From Geobacillus sp. 46C-IIa (GTDB taxonomy: Bacteria > Bacillota > Bacilli > Bacillales > Anoxybacillaceae), in contig NZ_CP061474.1 in NCBI RefSeq assembly GCF_014679505.1, positions 3,462,001 through 3,526,000 of the forward strand: 64,000 bases of DNA. The letters run 5' to 3'. How positions within the stretch are numbered: the first letter of the stretch is position 1; each line of letters starts with the position of its first letter. The notes beneath the pieces were generated by a model. The model saw only the letters and a program-made list of their open reading frames with translations, did not search any database and was not told the origin of the DNA. Below are positions 15,598 through 24,401 of this stretch, piece after piece. The translations under genes and the position numbers were made by a program.

Positions 15598-16428
15598 TTG
15601 CGTCCGTTCGTGTCCGTCGTTATTCCAACGTATAATCGCCCGTATCCGCTTGCTGAGCTGCTCGAATCGTTAAGCCGGCAGACGTATCGTTCATTTGAAG
15701 TGATCGTTGTCAACGACGGCGGCGTCCCGGTTTATGATGTCGTCGCCTTGTACCCGGAGCTGGACGTCCGCGTCATTGACCGCCGCGACAATGAAGGACA
15801 GGTCGCGGCCCGCAACGCAGGCGTCCAGGCGGCGCGCGGCGACGTCATTATGCTTTGTGACGATGACGACTTGCTTTTGCCGGATCACTTAGAGCGGATG
15901 ACGGCAGCGCTCGAGCATGCGGATTTCGTCTATGCCGATGCGGAAATTGTCCAGTATCGGGTGGACAATGACCAACGCGTGCCGATGGGGCGCTTTTTAT
16001 TTGCCTATGAATATGATTTGGAAGCGATGCGGACGTTTTCGACGTACGTCCCGTCTGGAAGCGTGTATCGAAAATCGCTCCATGATGAGATCGGTTGCTT
16101 TGACCCGTCAGTTCACCATTATTGGGACTGGGACTTCTTTTTGCGTGCCGCCTCTGTATGCCGCGTCACCCGTGTCGCGGCGGCGACTGTGTTGTACGCA
16201 TTCAGCCCGGACGGCGACAACGTGTCGCGACAAGTCGGCGACAGGCGGCGACATTACTTGCGGCGGCTTTGCGAGAAGCACGGGCTTGGCGATTTGCCGG
16301 TGAAAAACTTTTGGCTTTTGCTTGATGAGCCGGAAGTCGCACGTCGCCGCGCTGAAAGTGAAGTCATCTGGGACGGCAAGCCCATCGTGTCGCGATTTTG
16401 GGCGCAAAAAAAGGGAGGCAACTATTGA
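15598..16428 (+). CDS. glycosyltransferase family 2 protein
   Basis: 276 aa from a TTG start after GAGAGGCGGTGA. A longer frame reaches back into niaP but would cross its terminator. GT-A fold: FVSVVIPTYNRPYPLAELLE, VIVVNDGG, ARNAGVQAARGDVIMLCDDD, with the acidic metal site in CDDDDLLLP (about residues 95-103) and YWDWDFFLRA acceptor-side residues. Likely transfers a sugar from a nucleotide donor to a cell-surface polymer, but donor and acceptor are unknown. No membrane span is evident. Its stop codon lies inside the -35 box of the glyS leader promoter. Confidence 0.82.
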   Translation: MRPFVSVVIPTYNRPYPLAELLESLSRQTYRSFEVIVVNDGGVPVYDVVALYPELDVRVIDRRDNEGQVAARNAGVQAARGDVIMLCDDDDLLLPDHLERMTAALEHADFVYADAEIVQYRVDNDQRVPMGRFLFAYEYDLEAMRTFSTYVPSGSVYRKSLHDEIGCFDPSVHHYWDWDFFLRAASVCRVTRVAAATVLYAFSPDGDNVSRQVGDRRRHYLRRLCEKHGLGDLPVKNFWLLLDEPEVARRRAESEVIWDGKPIVSRFWAQKKGGNY

Positions 16429-16454
16429 CAGAGGTTTTGCGGGTTTGCTATGAT
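16425..16454 (+). promoter_or_regulatory. Sigma-A promoter of the glyS T-box leader
   Basis: TTGACA (16425-16430), 18-nt spacer, TATGAT (16449-16454). The -35 box overlaps the glycosyltransferase stop codon. Confidence 0.75.
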
Positions 16455-16460
16455 AGTGAA

Positions 16461-16680
16461 CAAAATCGTATAGTGAATCGCGATGACGGATCGATAGTAG
16501 TTAACCCTCTCTTCCAAAGCGAGCCGGGGGCGGTGGAAGCCCGGTGAAGACGGTTAATGAAACGGCAGTCCGGAGCGGAAAGGCAAAAAGGGGATGCGTG
16601 ATTTGCGCATCAACTAGGGTGGAACCGCGGGAGCTACGCTCTCGTCCCTAGGCGTCAGGCCTAGGGGCGAGGGCGTTTTT
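16461..16680 (+). ncRNA. T-box riboswitch of glycyl-tRNA synthetase
   Basis: The conserved T-box AGGGTGGAACCGCG (16616-16629) is followed by the terminator pair CGCTCTCGTCCCTAGG (16637-16652) / CCTAGGGGCGAGGGCG (16660-16675) and TTTTT. A structured stem I region with GACGGATCGATAGTAG-type segments lies upstream. Uncharged tRNA-Gly binding should stabilise the antiterminator and switch on glyS. I could not place the specifier codon with certainty. Confidence 0.93.
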
Positions 16681-16717
16681 ACTTTGTTGGAAACTGAATT
16701 TGGAGGAGGATGATGAT

Positions 16718-18100
16718 ATGGCTGCAACTATGGAAGAAATCGTGGCCCACGCCAAGCATCGCGGCTTCGTGTTTCCGGGGTCGGAAATTTACGGCGGGCT
16801 GGCGAATACATGGGATTACGGTCCGCTCGGCGTTGAGCTGAAAAACAACATTAAACGGGCGTGGTGGAAAAAATTTGTCCAAGAATCGCCGTACAATGTC
16901 GGTTTGGACGCTGCCATCTTAATGAACCCGAAAACATGGGAGGCGTCCGGCCACCTAGGCAACTTCAACGATCCGATGGTCGACTGCAAACAGTGTAAAG
17001 CGCGCCATCGCGCTGATAAGTTGATTGAGAAGGCGCTCGAGGAAAAAGGGATCGAGATGATCGTTGACGGCTTGCCGCTCGCCAAAATGGAAGAGCTCAT
17101 CCGTGAATACGACATCGCCTGTCCAGAATGCGGCAGCCGCGATTTTACGAACGTGCGCCAGTTCAACTTAATGTTCAAAACATACCAAGGCGTCACCGAG
17201 TCGAGCGCCAACGAAATTTATTTGCGCCCGGAGACAGCGCAAGGCATTTTCGTCAACTTCAAAAACGTCCAGCGCACGATGCGCAAAAAATTGCCGTTTG
17301 GCATCGCACAAATCGGCAAAAGCTTCCGCAACGAGATTACGCCGGGGAACTTTACGTTCCGCACGCGCGAATTCGAACAAATGGAGCTCGAGTTTTTCTG
17401 CAAACCGGGCGAAGAGCTGAAATGGTTCGACTACTGGAAGCAATTTTGCAAGGAATGGCTGTTGTCGCTTGGCATGAACGACGAACATATCCGCCTGCGC
17501 GACCATACGAAAGAAGAGTTATCCCATTACAGCAACGCCACGACCGATATCGAGTATCAGTTCCCGTTCGGCTGGGGCGAGCTGTGGGGCATCGCGTCGC
17601 GCACTGATTATGACTTAAAACAGCATATGGACTACTCAGGCGAGGATTTCCATTATCTCGATCAAGAAACGAACGAGCGGTACATCCCATACTGCATTGA
17701 GCCGTCGCTCGGCGCCGACCGCGTGACGCTCGCGTTTATGATTGACGCCTATGATGAGGAAGAGCTCGAAGACGGCACGACCCGGACGGTCATGCATTTG
17801 CATCCGGCGCTCGCGCCGTACAAAGCGGCCGTCTTGCCGCTGTCGAAAAAGCTTGGCGACGGAGCGCGCCGCATTTATGAGGAACTTGCGAAGCATTTCA
17901 TGGTCGATTATGATGAAACCGGTTCGATCGGCAAGCGGTATCGCCGCCAAGACGAAATCGGCACACCGTTTTGCATCACGTACGACTTTGAATCCGAACA
18001 AGACGGCCAAGTCACCGTCCGCGACCGCGACACGATGGAACAAGTGCGGCTGCCGATTGAAGAACTCAAAGCCTTTTTGGAGGAAAAAATCGCTTTTTGA
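16718..18100 (+). CDS. glyS: glycyl-tRNA synthetase, homodimeric (alpha2) type
   Basis: 460 aa from the ATG after GGAGGAGGATG; a TTG 18 nt earlier overlaps the binding site. Class II synthetase of the eukaryote/archaea-like alpha2 form: [20 protein letters not shown] (motif 1 region), the metal-binding insertion CKQC...CPECGSRDF (about residues 90-140), [20 protein letters not shown] (motif 2), [13 protein letters not shown], and [12 protein letters not shown] (motif 3). The C-terminal anticodon-binding domain covers about 360-460. It charges tRNA-Gly. Sole gene behind the T-box. Confidence 0.96.
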   Translation: MAATMEEIVAHAKHRGFVFPGSEIYGGLANTWDYGPLGVELKNNIKRAWWKKFVQESPYNVGLDAAILMNPKTWEASGHLGNFNDPMVDCKQCKARHRADKLIEKALEEKGIEMIVDGLPLAKMEELIREYDIACPECGSRDFTNVRQFNLMFKTYQGVTESSANEIYLRPETAQGIFVNFKNVQRTMRKKLPFGIAQIGKSFRNEITPGNFTFRTREFEQMELEFFCKPGEELKWFDYWKQFCKEWLLSLGMNDEHIRLRDHTKEELSHYSNATTDIEYQFPFGWGELWGIASRTDYDLKQHMDYSGEDFHYLDQETNERYIPYCIEPSLGADRVTLAFMIDAYDEEELEDGTTRTVMHLHPALAPYKAAVLPLSKKLGDGARRIYEELAKHFMVDYDETGSIGKRYRRQDEIGTPFCITYDFESEQDGQVTVRDRDTMEQVRLPIEELKAFLEEKIAF

Positions 18101-18111
18101 TGACAGAAATG

Positions 18112-18140
18112 CCGGGGCATTCGTGAAGCCCCGGTTTTTT
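18112..18140 (+). terminator. Terminator of glyS
   Basis: CCGGGGC (18112-18118) / GCCCCGG (18128-18134) followed by TTTTTT. Confidence 0.9.
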
Positions 18141-18309
18141 ATCGGCTTTTTTGCCAAACAAGGAAGCAGTCGATTGAAAAGACATATGGAAACGAAATCG
18201 CTTTTATAGATCAAATTTCAAAAAGCCGTCGAGCTTCCGCTGTATAAATGGTAAAATAGAAGTGTAAACTAGTTCCTGCATCCTGCGCGAATCAAGGGGG
18301 TCAACCATC

Positions 18310-18459
18310 ATGGAAGGAAAACCGATCTACTACGATGGCAGCGGTCATCAGCTTGGTGACGCCGGCGAAAACGCCGCGAAAAACGAACCGTTTACACTGA
18401 CGGATGAAATAAGAAAACAAATCAGCGGCAATCCGTTTGCTGTTGAACAAAGCGAATAA
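18310..18459 (+). CDS. small hypothetical protein, 49 aa
   Basis: The frame opens MEGKPIYYDGSGHQLGDAGE and ends GNPFAVEQSE, preceded by AAGGGGGTC 8 nt before the ATG and followed after 14 nt by a clear terminator. TAAAAT upstream (18252-18257) could be a -10 box. It is hydrophilic with no membrane span or cysteine. A good binding site plus a dedicated terminator argues that it is real. I do not recognise it and infer no function. Confidence 0.7.
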   Translation: MEGKPIYYDGSGHQLGDAGENAAKNEPFTLTDEIRKQISGNPFAVEQSE

Positions 18460-18473
18460 CCGATCCGCACGCC

Positions 18474-18499
18474 AATTGCCTTAAGGGCAATTTTTTTTT
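18474..18499 (+). terminator. Terminator of the 49-aa gene
   Basis: AATTGCC-TTAA-GGGCAATT followed by eight or nine T residues. Confidence 0.85.
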
Positions 18500-18642
18500 C
18501 GAGCAAATGATTTGCCAAATTCGCATCATCTTTATATAATTATCCCTTGTTCAAGATATTTGGAATAGAGATAAATGCATGTCGTTTTTACAAACAGCAA
18601 ACACTAAAATGCTGAGATCATCAAAGAAAGGGAGTATGCATC

Positions 18643-19278
18643 ATGACGAAAGTATTGTACATCACCGCCCATCCCCACGACGATACACAATCGTACAGCA
18701 TGGCGGTCGGGAAGGCGTTTATTGACGCGTATAAGCAAGTGCATCCGGATCACGAAGTCATTCATCTCGATTTGTATAAAGAATACATTCCGGAAATCGA
18801 TGTCGATGTATTCAGTGGATGGGGCAAGCTCCGTTCTGGCCAATCGTTTGAACAGCTCTCAGCCGAGGAAAAAGCAAAAGTCGGCCGGATGAACGAGCTG
18901 TGTGATCAGTTCATCTCCGCGGACAAATATGTGTTCGTCACGCCGATGTGGAACTTTTCTTTCCCGCCCGTATTGAAAGCGTACATTGACGCGGTGGCGG
19001 TGGCTGGAAAAACGTTCAAGTATACGGAACAAGGGCCAATGGGGTTGCTCACCGATAAAAAAGCGCTCCATATTCAGGCGCGTGGCGGCTTTTATTCGGA
19101 AGGCCCAGCGGCAGCAATGGAAATGGGCCACCGCTATTTAAGCGTCATTATGCAATTTTTCGGCGTGCCATCATTTGAAGGTCTGTTTGTTGAAGGACAT
19201 GCGGCCGTGCCGGAAAAAGCGGAAGAAATCAAAGCGAACGCCATTGCCCGGGCAAAAGACATGGCCCATACATTTTGA
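18643..19278 (+). CDS. azoR: FMN-dependent NADH:azo/quinone oxidoreductase
   Basis: 211 aa flavodoxin-fold protein of the AzoR/AcpD family: [20 protein letters not shown] (FMN phosphate loop), [19 protein letters not shown] (FMN isoalloxazine loop) and [15 protein letters not shown]. It reduces quinones and azo compounds by two electrons using NADH, usually as a detoxification enzyme in the cytosol. The ATG follows AAAGGGAG. It is a single-gene unit with a terminator downstream. The natural substrate is not deducible. Confidence 0.9.
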   Translation: MTKVLYITAHPHDDTQSYSMAVGKAFIDAYKQVHPDHEVIHLDLYKEYIPEIDVDVFSGWGKLRSGQSFEQLSAEEKAKVGRMNELCDQFISADKYVFVTPMWNFSFPPVLKAYIDAVAVAGKTFKYTEQGPMGLLTDKKALHIQARGGFYSEGPAAAMEMGHRYLSVIMQFFGVPSFEGLFVEGHAAVPEKAEEIKANAIARAKDMAHTF

Positions 19279-19355
19279 TCAAGCCAAGCAGGATTTGTTT
19301 CTCTATTCCGCTGCGGCAGGAAATATTGTTTGGGAAATGGCTCTCGGTTCATCGA

Positions 19356-19390
19356 GGGAGGTTCTCCGTTCGGAGGGCCTCTTTTTTGTT
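19356..19390 (+). terminator. Terminator of azoR
   Basis: GAGG...TTCTCCG-TTCGG-AG...CCTC stem followed by TTTTTTG. Confidence 0.7.
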
Positions 19391-19495
19391 GTGTCCGCTG
19401 TATGAAACAGAAACGTGCTGCGACGTTCGTATACGCCGGTTAGACAACGTATGGTATAATAAACCATATAAACGAAGAGTGGAGGTTCACCGTTT

Positions 19496-21403
19496 GTGAA
19501 TGAACATAGACAAAATCGGCTAATGCATCTGCACAGCGCGGCGGCAGTGCTGGCGGCCATGCTGTTTGGTTTGCTTTTGTTCATTGCAGGGCGACTCTCT
19601 TTTTCGCCTAGTTTCTATCATTCTATTCATCTTGCTTTAGGGCTTGCCGCCGTTGTCGTCTGTTGGCTTGTCGCCGTGCAAGGGTGGGCCGTGTTTCCTC
19701 ACACGCTGTCGATGGAGCGGCTTGTGATGGGGGCGCTGTTTTTCTCTTCAGGGACGCTGTTTTCGTTTCACTTTCTCCTTTCATTCTCAGACGTCGGTGA
19801 GGCGTCGCTGTTTTCGCTTGCCGCCCGCTTCACGATCGCTTGGGGGCTGCTCTTTTTATTTTCGCGTCCGGACGAGGTGATGGAGCGCCGCAGCGGCCAG
19901 CGTTGGCAGGCGTTTTTAGCCGCCTTTGCTTATACAGTGGCGGTTGGGCTATTCATTCATGTTACGGCGCCGCTTTGGCTGGAAGATGGGACGAGCCGTT
20001 GGCCGCTTTGGTGGCAGGCGGGAGAAGGGGCGGTCGGTTTGCTTGATGCGGCCGCAGCCGCGCTTGTATGGCGTCGCTATCGGCAAGGCGGCTCTCCTGC
20101 CCTCTTGTACTGGCTGATGGCGTTGCTGCTGTTTGCTTTTGGCCAAGTGCTGCTTTTGTTCGGCAACGGGCATGTGCTATGGGGGCAGCTGTACGAAGTG
20201 GCCGGATTTTTGTATGTCGTGCGCGCGATGTATATGGAAACGATCGAAAAGCCGTATGTGGAGATGAAGCAACACGAACAGCAGCTGGAAATGATGGCGA
20301 ACGCCCTTGGCGAGGGGTTGATGATGTTAGATCGGGATGGACAAATCGTTTGGATGAACCCGGAAGCCGGTCGGCTGATCGGTGTCGTCCCTGAGGAAGC
20401 GAAAGGAAAGCCGTTATTTTCCTTTGTATCGCTCGCCGGGCCGAACGGTGACGCATGGGATTGGAAGCAGCTGCGCCGTGTTGTCAAACGGCTGAAAAGC
20501 GGCGAAGTGATTCGCGTCGAAGAAGAGCCGTTTTGTCGGCGCGACGGCGTTTGTTTGCCGGTGGGCTATACGCTGGCGCCTGTGATGGAAAACGGCGCAC
20601 TGACCGGGCTAGTCGCCGTGCTGCGTGACATGACGGAGAAAAAAGAGAAGGAGCGGCTTGAGCGCGAGCGTGAACAGCTCGATTTTGAACTGTCGCTCGC
20701 CGCGAATATGCAGCGGTCGCTCTTGCAGACGTCTTCGGAAGCGAACTTGCCGTCCTATGTCGACATCGGCGTCCTCAGCGTTCCTGCTCGGGTATTAAGC
20801 GGCGATTTTTACCACTTTTCCGTCCACCAAACATCCGTCTCGGTCGGCATTGCCGATGTGTCCGGAAAAGGCATTCCAGCCGCGATGCTGATGACATTGA
20901 TGAAATTTATTTTAGACCGGACCGTTCATTACGGGACGCAGCCGCATGTGTATCTTGACTTGTTGAACCGGTTTGCCTATGATTACACGGAACCGTCGAT
21001 GTTTGTGACGATGTTTGTCGGTAATTACAATGAAAAAACACACACGTTTTCGTATGCGTGCGCCGGGCATGAGCCGGCGCTTCTATACCGGGCGAAAACG
21101 AAGCAATGCGTCCCGCTTCACGCCAAAGGGTGCGCGCTCGGCTTGTTTCCACAATTTTCGTTTGAAACTAAATCAGTGGTGCTAGAACCGGGCGATTTTG
21201 TGCTGTTGTACACGGACGGCGTGACAGAAAAGCGCGGGGAAGAAGCGGCTGATGACTTTTCCGTCCTCGCCTCAATGGTCGCCTGCGCCGACCTCGACCA
21301 ACCTGCGGCACAAACCGTCCGCGAGTTGTACGAGCATATTCAAGCGTATCACCAATACGAACAAAAAGACGACCAGACGTTGCTTTTATTGCGCCGCCGT
21401 TGA
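19496..21403 (+). CDS. membrane-anchored PAS/PP2C (SpoIIE-type) serine phosphatase, RsbP/RsbU-like
   Basis: 635 aa. Residues about 15-245 hold seven or so hydrophobic spans, resembling a MASE3-type sensor. A PAS domain follows (about 262-385) with ANALGEGLMMLDRDGQIVWM, then a short coiled linker rich in Glu/Arg, then a PP2C domain (about 400-635). The PP2C domain carries VLSGDFYHFSV, GIADVSGKGIPAAMLM and LLYTDGVTEKRG, the metal-binding Asp motifs of RsbU/RsbP. It should dephosphorylate RsbV-P and so free sigma-B. It starts at GTG after GTGGAGGTT. It converges on sigB, which strengthens the assignment. It differs from the soluble B. subtilis RsbU and RsbP by its membrane input domain. Confidence 0.85.
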   Translation: MNEHRQNRLMHLHSAAAVLAAMLFGLLLFIAGRLSFSPSFYHSIHLALGLAAVVVCWLVAVQGWAVFPHTLSMERLVMGALFFSSGTLFSFHFLLSFSDVGEASLFSLAARFTIAWGLLFLFSRPDEVMERRSGQRWQAFLAAFAYTVAVGLFIHVTAPLWLEDGTSRWPLWWQAGEGAVGLLDAAAAALVWRRYRQGGSPALLYWLMALLLFAFGQVLLLFGNGHVLWGQLYEVAGFLYVVRAMYMETIEKPYVEMKQHEQQLEMMANALGEGLMMLDRDGQIVWMNPEAGRLIGVVPEEAKGKPLFSFVSLAGPNGDAWDWKQLRRVVKRLKSGEVIRVEEEPFCRRDGVCLPVGYTLAPVMENGALTGLVAVLRDMTEKKEKERLEREREQLDFELSLAANMQRSLLQTSSEANLPSYVDIGVLSVPARVLSGDFYHFSVHQTSVSVGIADVSGKGIPAAMLMTLMKFILDRTVHYGTQPHVYLDLLNRFAYDYTEPSMFVTMFVGNYNEKTHTFSYACAGHEPALLYRAKTKQCVPLHAKGCALGLFPQFSFETKSVVLEPGDFVLLYTDGVTEKRGEEAADDFSVLASMVACADLDQPAAQTVRELYEHIQAYHQYEQKDDQTLLLLRRR

Positions 21404-21452
21404 CATCAGCGTTCGGACCGCTCGATGTGTAAGGCGGCGCTTTCTGCTGCCG

Positions 21453-22226
21453 TTATGACGGATAGGCGGTGGCAAGCTGCCGCTTCAGCTTTTCGATCGC
21501 CCGCTTTTGAATGCGGCTGATTGTCATTTGCGAGACCCCGAGCCGGTCGGCGAGCGAGCGCTGCGTTTCCCCACGGCGGAACACCGCCTCGATGACGATC
21601 CGCTCCTGCTCGCTCAGCTTGCCGATCGCTTCCTGCAAGTCAAGCCGCTCGATGAGCGCCTCGACCTCGTTCGTCTCATCGGCAAGAAATTCGCCGATGG
21701 TCGTCGCATCCTTTTCCCCGTCCTGCACCGGGGCATCGATGGAAATCGCCTGATAATGGTCGCGGCCGGCTAGAATCTCAATCGTTTCTTCGACCGATAA
21801 CCCTAAATGGTTAGCGATTTCCTCGATGTTCGGCGACCGTTCAAGCGTGACGGTCAGCTCATCGATTGCCCTCTGCACTTTGCTTCCTTTTTCTTTCACT
21901 CTGCGCGGCACCTGGATATACCACGCTTTGTCGCGTAAATAGTTTTTCATATAACCGATCAAGCTTTTCATCGCGTACGATTCAAAACTTGTTCCCTGGT
22001 TCGGATCGTAATGTTCAAGAAGGCGCAAAAACGATAACCGCCCGACTTGAAATAAGTCCTCGTAAAAATCGGGGCGGCTGCGCGCCATTTTTTTGGCCGC
22101 GGCCGCAATGAGCGGCTCGAAGCGAACGAGCAGCGCTGTCGCCGCTTCTTCCGTCTTTGTCTGCTGATAGGCGGAAATGAGGGCGTCAAGCTTACTCTTG
22201 GACAGAGGAGGGGGATATACATTCAT
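21453..22226 (-). CDS. sigB: RNA polymerase sigma factor, general stress (sigma-B)
   Basis: 257 aa from the ATG at 22226, 9 nt after AAGGAG; an ATG two codons earlier is too close to the site. Region 2 contains YEDLFQVGRLSFLRLLEHYD and SFESYAMKSLIGYMKNYLRD; region 3 YIQVPRRVKEKGSKVQRAID; region 4 RRGETQRSLADRLGVSQMTI plus SRIQKRAIEKLKRQL. It directs RNA polymerase to general-stress genes and is held by RsbW. It overlaps the end of rsbW by 35 nt. The sporulation sigmas sigF/sigG are relatives, but the rsbV-rsbW neighbours identify sigma-B. Confidence 0.92.
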   Translation of the reverse strand: MNVYPPPLSKSKLDALISAYQQTKTEEAATALLVRFEPLIAAAAKKMARSRPDFYEDLFQVGRLSFLRLLEHYDPNQGTSFESYAMKSLIGYMKNYLRDKAWYIQVPRRVKEKGSKVQRAIDELTVTLERSPNIEEIANHLGLSVEETIEILAGRDHYQAISIDAPVQDGEKDATTIGEFLADETNEVEALIERLDLQEAIGKLSEQERIVIEAVFRRGETQRSLADRLGVSQMTISRIQKRAIEKLKRQLATAYPS

Positions 22227-22674
22227 GGGCATGCTCTCCTTCGCCGTGATGGCGGAATTTCGTCAGGCGGACTTCTGTTCCGCTTGTTGTCGTGACACTC
22301 ACATCGTCCATGAGTGCCTCCATTAAAAAGAGACCGAGACCGCCGATTTTGACGTCCTCAAGCGGCTTAACGGACAGTGGCGCCGCCTGTTTTGCCGCCT
22401 GGTTGTAATCAAATCCTTTGCCTTCATCTTTAATAACGATCGTCAGGGAATGGGGACTCATCTCAAAGCGGAGATGAATCATTCCCCTTCTTCCGTTGTA
22501 CGCATGCAAAACAGCGTTATTGCATGCCTCCGAAACAGCAACTTTCATATCCTCAATCTCTTCATACGAAAATCCCACCTTAGCGGCCAGCCCGTACAAC
22601 GTCAAACGAGCGACATCGATAAACTGAGCGTCGGCTGGAATCGATAGCTGTACGACGGTTTCGTGCTCTTTCAT
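22192..22674 (-). CDS. rsbW: anti-sigma-B factor, serine kinase
   Basis: 160 aa GHKL-type kinase: VAVSEACNNAVLHAYNG (N box), IVIKDEGKGFDYNQAA (G1 box) and IGGLGLFLMEALMDDV (G2 box). It binds sigma-B to silence it and phosphorylates RsbV. Its start overlaps the rsbV stop by 4 nt (ATGA) and its end overlaps sigB, giving tight translational coupling of the three genes. SpoIIAB is the paralogue; the neighbours decide for RsbW. Confidence 0.93.
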   Translation of the reverse strand: MKEHETVVQLSIPADAQFIDVARLTLYGLAAKVGFSYEEIEDMKVAVSEACNNAVLHAYNGRRGMIHLRFEMSPHSLTIVIKDEGKGFDYNQAAKQAAPLSVKPLEDVKIGGLGLFLMEALMDDVSVTTTSGTEVRLTKFRHHGEGEHAHECISPSSVQE

Positions 22675-23021
22675 GATTGGCCCCCGATCCTTTCTGTCGT
22701 ATCGTCCGTTTCGGAAAAAAAGTAAGACACTCCCGTTAGATCAAACAGGCGCTGCACCTTGGGCGGCACGTTCTCAATGGTAAACCGCGCTCCTTGCTTT
22801 TTTCTCGTTTTCAACAGCGCGACAAACATGCCGATGCCGGTGCTATCGATGTACGTCAATTCGTCTAAACGAATGACAAGCAGTTTCGCTGTGTCATCGG
22901 CGAGAGGCTCGACGGCGCGCCGAAACTGTTCGGCTGCCGCTAAATCAAGCTCCCCTTTTATGTATACTACGTGCCGGTCTGACTGTTCGTCATGAACGAT
23001 ATGAAATCGTTTTCTGTCCAT
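22671..23021 (-). CDS. rsbV: anti-anti-sigma factor
   Basis: 116 aa STAS domain. VVYIKGELDLAAAEQFRRAV is the first half; LTYIDSTGIGMFVALLKTRK carries the phosphorylatable Ser60 at the helix start. Unphosphorylated RsbV binds RsbW and releases sigma-B; the convergent PP2C phosphatase is the likely activator. The ATG follows TTGAGGTGAAC. First gene of the operon, about 80 nt from the sigma-B promoter. The upstream rsbR/S/T/U genes of B. subtilis are absent. Confidence 0.93.
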   Translation of the reverse strand: MDRKRFHIVHDEQSDRHVVYIKGELDLAAAEQFRRAVEPLADDTAKLLVIRLDELTYIDSTGIGMFVALLKTRKKQGARFTIENVPPKVQRLFDLTGVSYFFSETDDTTERIGGQS

Positions 23022-23091
23022 TTTTGTTCACCTCAAATGATTGATCGTTTGTCTTCGGGATCGTATAATCAGGTTGTCCACCACTAAGGCG

Positions 23092-23121
23092 TTTACAATA
23101 GATATACCCATATTTTATACT
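23092..23121 (+). promoter_or_regulatory. Sigma-A promoter of the DUF1232 gene, interleaved with the sigma-B promoter
   Basis: Reading right: TTTACA (23092-23097), 18-nt spacer, TATACT (23116-23121). It shares almost all its length with the opposite-facing sigma-B promoter. Confidence 0.55.
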
Positions 23122-23130
23122 ATTTGAAAC
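23104..23130 (-). promoter_or_regulatory. Sigma-B-type promoter of rsbV-rsbW-sigB
   Basis: Reading left: GTTTCA (23130-23125), 15-nt spacer, GGGTAT (23109-23104). This fits the sigma-B consensus GTTTAA-N13-15-GGGTAT in 11 of 12 positions and implies positive autoregulation of the operon. Confidence 0.8.
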
Positions 23131-23152
23131 AGAAAAGGGGCGGGGATGATCC

Positions 23153-23536
23153 ATGTTCGGAAAATGGAAAGAATGGGCAAGGGCGCTGAAACAGGAAACG
23201 TTTGTCTTGTATTCGGCTTGTCGCGATCGACGCGTCTCCATCTGGCTGCGGCTCTTTATGCTTGGCGTTGCGGCGTATGCGTTCAGTCCGGTCGATTTGA
23301 TTCCCGATTTTATTCCGGTTCTCGGGTACGTGGATGATTTGTTGCTTGTGCCGCTGGGCATTTACTTGGCGCTAAAATGGCTGCCGAAAGACATCGCTGC
23401 TGAGCACCGGGCGCGGGCGGAAGAGCTCGCTAGGCGCGGCAAGCCGACCAACTGGGTCGCCGGAGCGCTGATCATCCTTTTGTACGTGTGGCTTGGTGTT
23501 TGGCTGCTTCGGTGGTGGATTTCGCGGGCATTTTGA
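23153..23536 (+). CDS. DUF1232 (YkvA-type) membrane protein
   Basis: 127 aa, starting ATG after GGGGCGGGGATGATCC. LFMLGVAAYAFSPVDLIPDF followed by GYVDDLLLVPLGIYLALKWL is the signature of DUF1232: an SPVDLIPD loop between two hydrophobic helices. A further hydrophobic segment lies at about residues 102-125. The function of the family is unknown. It is divergent from rsbV with a shared promoter region, so a stress-linked role is possible, but this is only positional. Confidence 0.85.
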   Translation: MFGKWKEWARALKQETFVLYSACRDRRVSIWLRLFMLGVAAYAFSPVDLIPDFIPVLGYVDDLLLVPLGIYLALKWLPKDIAAEHRARAEELARRGKPTNWVAGALIILLYVWLGVWLLRWWISRAF

Positions 23537-23695
23537 TCTTCCCGTCCGCTTTTTCCTATGGCGGAGGCGGGGATTTGCCCATTCAGCAGGTCGCGTCACG
23601 ATTGTTCGGGCCTTCCCGTTCCGTTCGCTTTGACGCTTGCGGCTTTTTGGTTACAATGGTAAAGGACAAAAGCCAATGCCAAAGGAGTGGCTGCG

Positions 23696-24385
23696 ATGCC
23701 GATTTTAACAAACGATTGGGCTCCGCTTTTGGAAGAGGAGTTTCAAAAGCCATATTACTTAAAGCTGCGCGAGTTTTTAAAAGAGGAGTACCGGACGCGG
23801 ACGATTTATCCGGATATGCACGATATTTTTAACGCCCTTCATTATACGCCGTACGCCAACGTCAAAGTCGTGCTGCTCGGGCAAGACCCGTACCACGGCC
23901 CGGGGCAGGCGCACGGGTTGAGTTTTTCCGTCAAGCCGGGCGTGCCGGTGCCGCCGTCATTAGTCAACATCTTCAAAGAGCTGCATGACGACCTTGGCTG
24001 CTACATCCCGGATAACGGCTACCTTGTGAAATGGGCAAAGCAAGGGGTGCTGTTGTTAAACACCGTGCTGACGGTCCGGCGCGGCCAGGCGAATTCCCAC
24101 CGCGGCAAAGGATGGGAACATTTCACCGACCGCGTCATTGAACTCGTCAACGAAAAAGACGATCCGGTCGTCTTTTTGCTTTGGGGCCGGAATGCGCAAG
24201 AGAAAAAAGAACGGATTACGAATCCGCGCCATCATATCATCGAGGCGCCGCACCCGAGCCCGTTTTCCGCCGCGCGCGGCTTTTTCGGCCACCGCCCGTT
24301 TTCGCGGACGAACGCGTTTTTAACCGAGCACGGACGCGAACCGATCGACTGGCAAATCGAAAACATCGGCGCCTGTGCCAAATGA
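23696..24385 (+). CDS. ung: uracil-DNA glycosylase
   Basis: 229 aa from the ATG 8 nt after AAAGGAG; a GTG 9 nt upstream overlaps the site. Family 1 [23 protein letters not shown] holds the catalytic Asp and water-activating loop, LLLNTVLTV the uracil pocket, and [18 protein letters not shown] the catalytic His and Leu-loop region. It removes uracil from DNA after cytosine deamination, a pressing need in a thermophile. Followed 16 nt on by ywdI, as near ung (ywdG) in B. subtilis. Confidence 0.96.
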   Translation: MPILTNDWAPLLEEEFQKPYYLKLREFLKEEYRTRTIYPDMHDIFNALHYTPYANVKVVLLGQDPYHGPGQAHGLSFSVKPGVPVPPSLVNIFKELHDDLGCYIPDNGYLVKWAKQGVLLLNTVLTVRRGQANSHRGKGWEHFTDRVIELVNEKDDPVVFLLWGRNAQEKKERITNPRHHIIEAPHPSPFSAARGFFGHRPFSRTNAFLTEHGREPIDWQIENIGACAK

Positions 24386-24401
24386 ACAAGGAGGAAACAG
24401 C

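Noticed and set aside
22971..23036. Stressosome or rsbX genes near sigB
   Set aside because: None of the flanking frames resembles RsbR, RsbS, RsbT or RsbX; the only PP2C is the convergent membrane protein.
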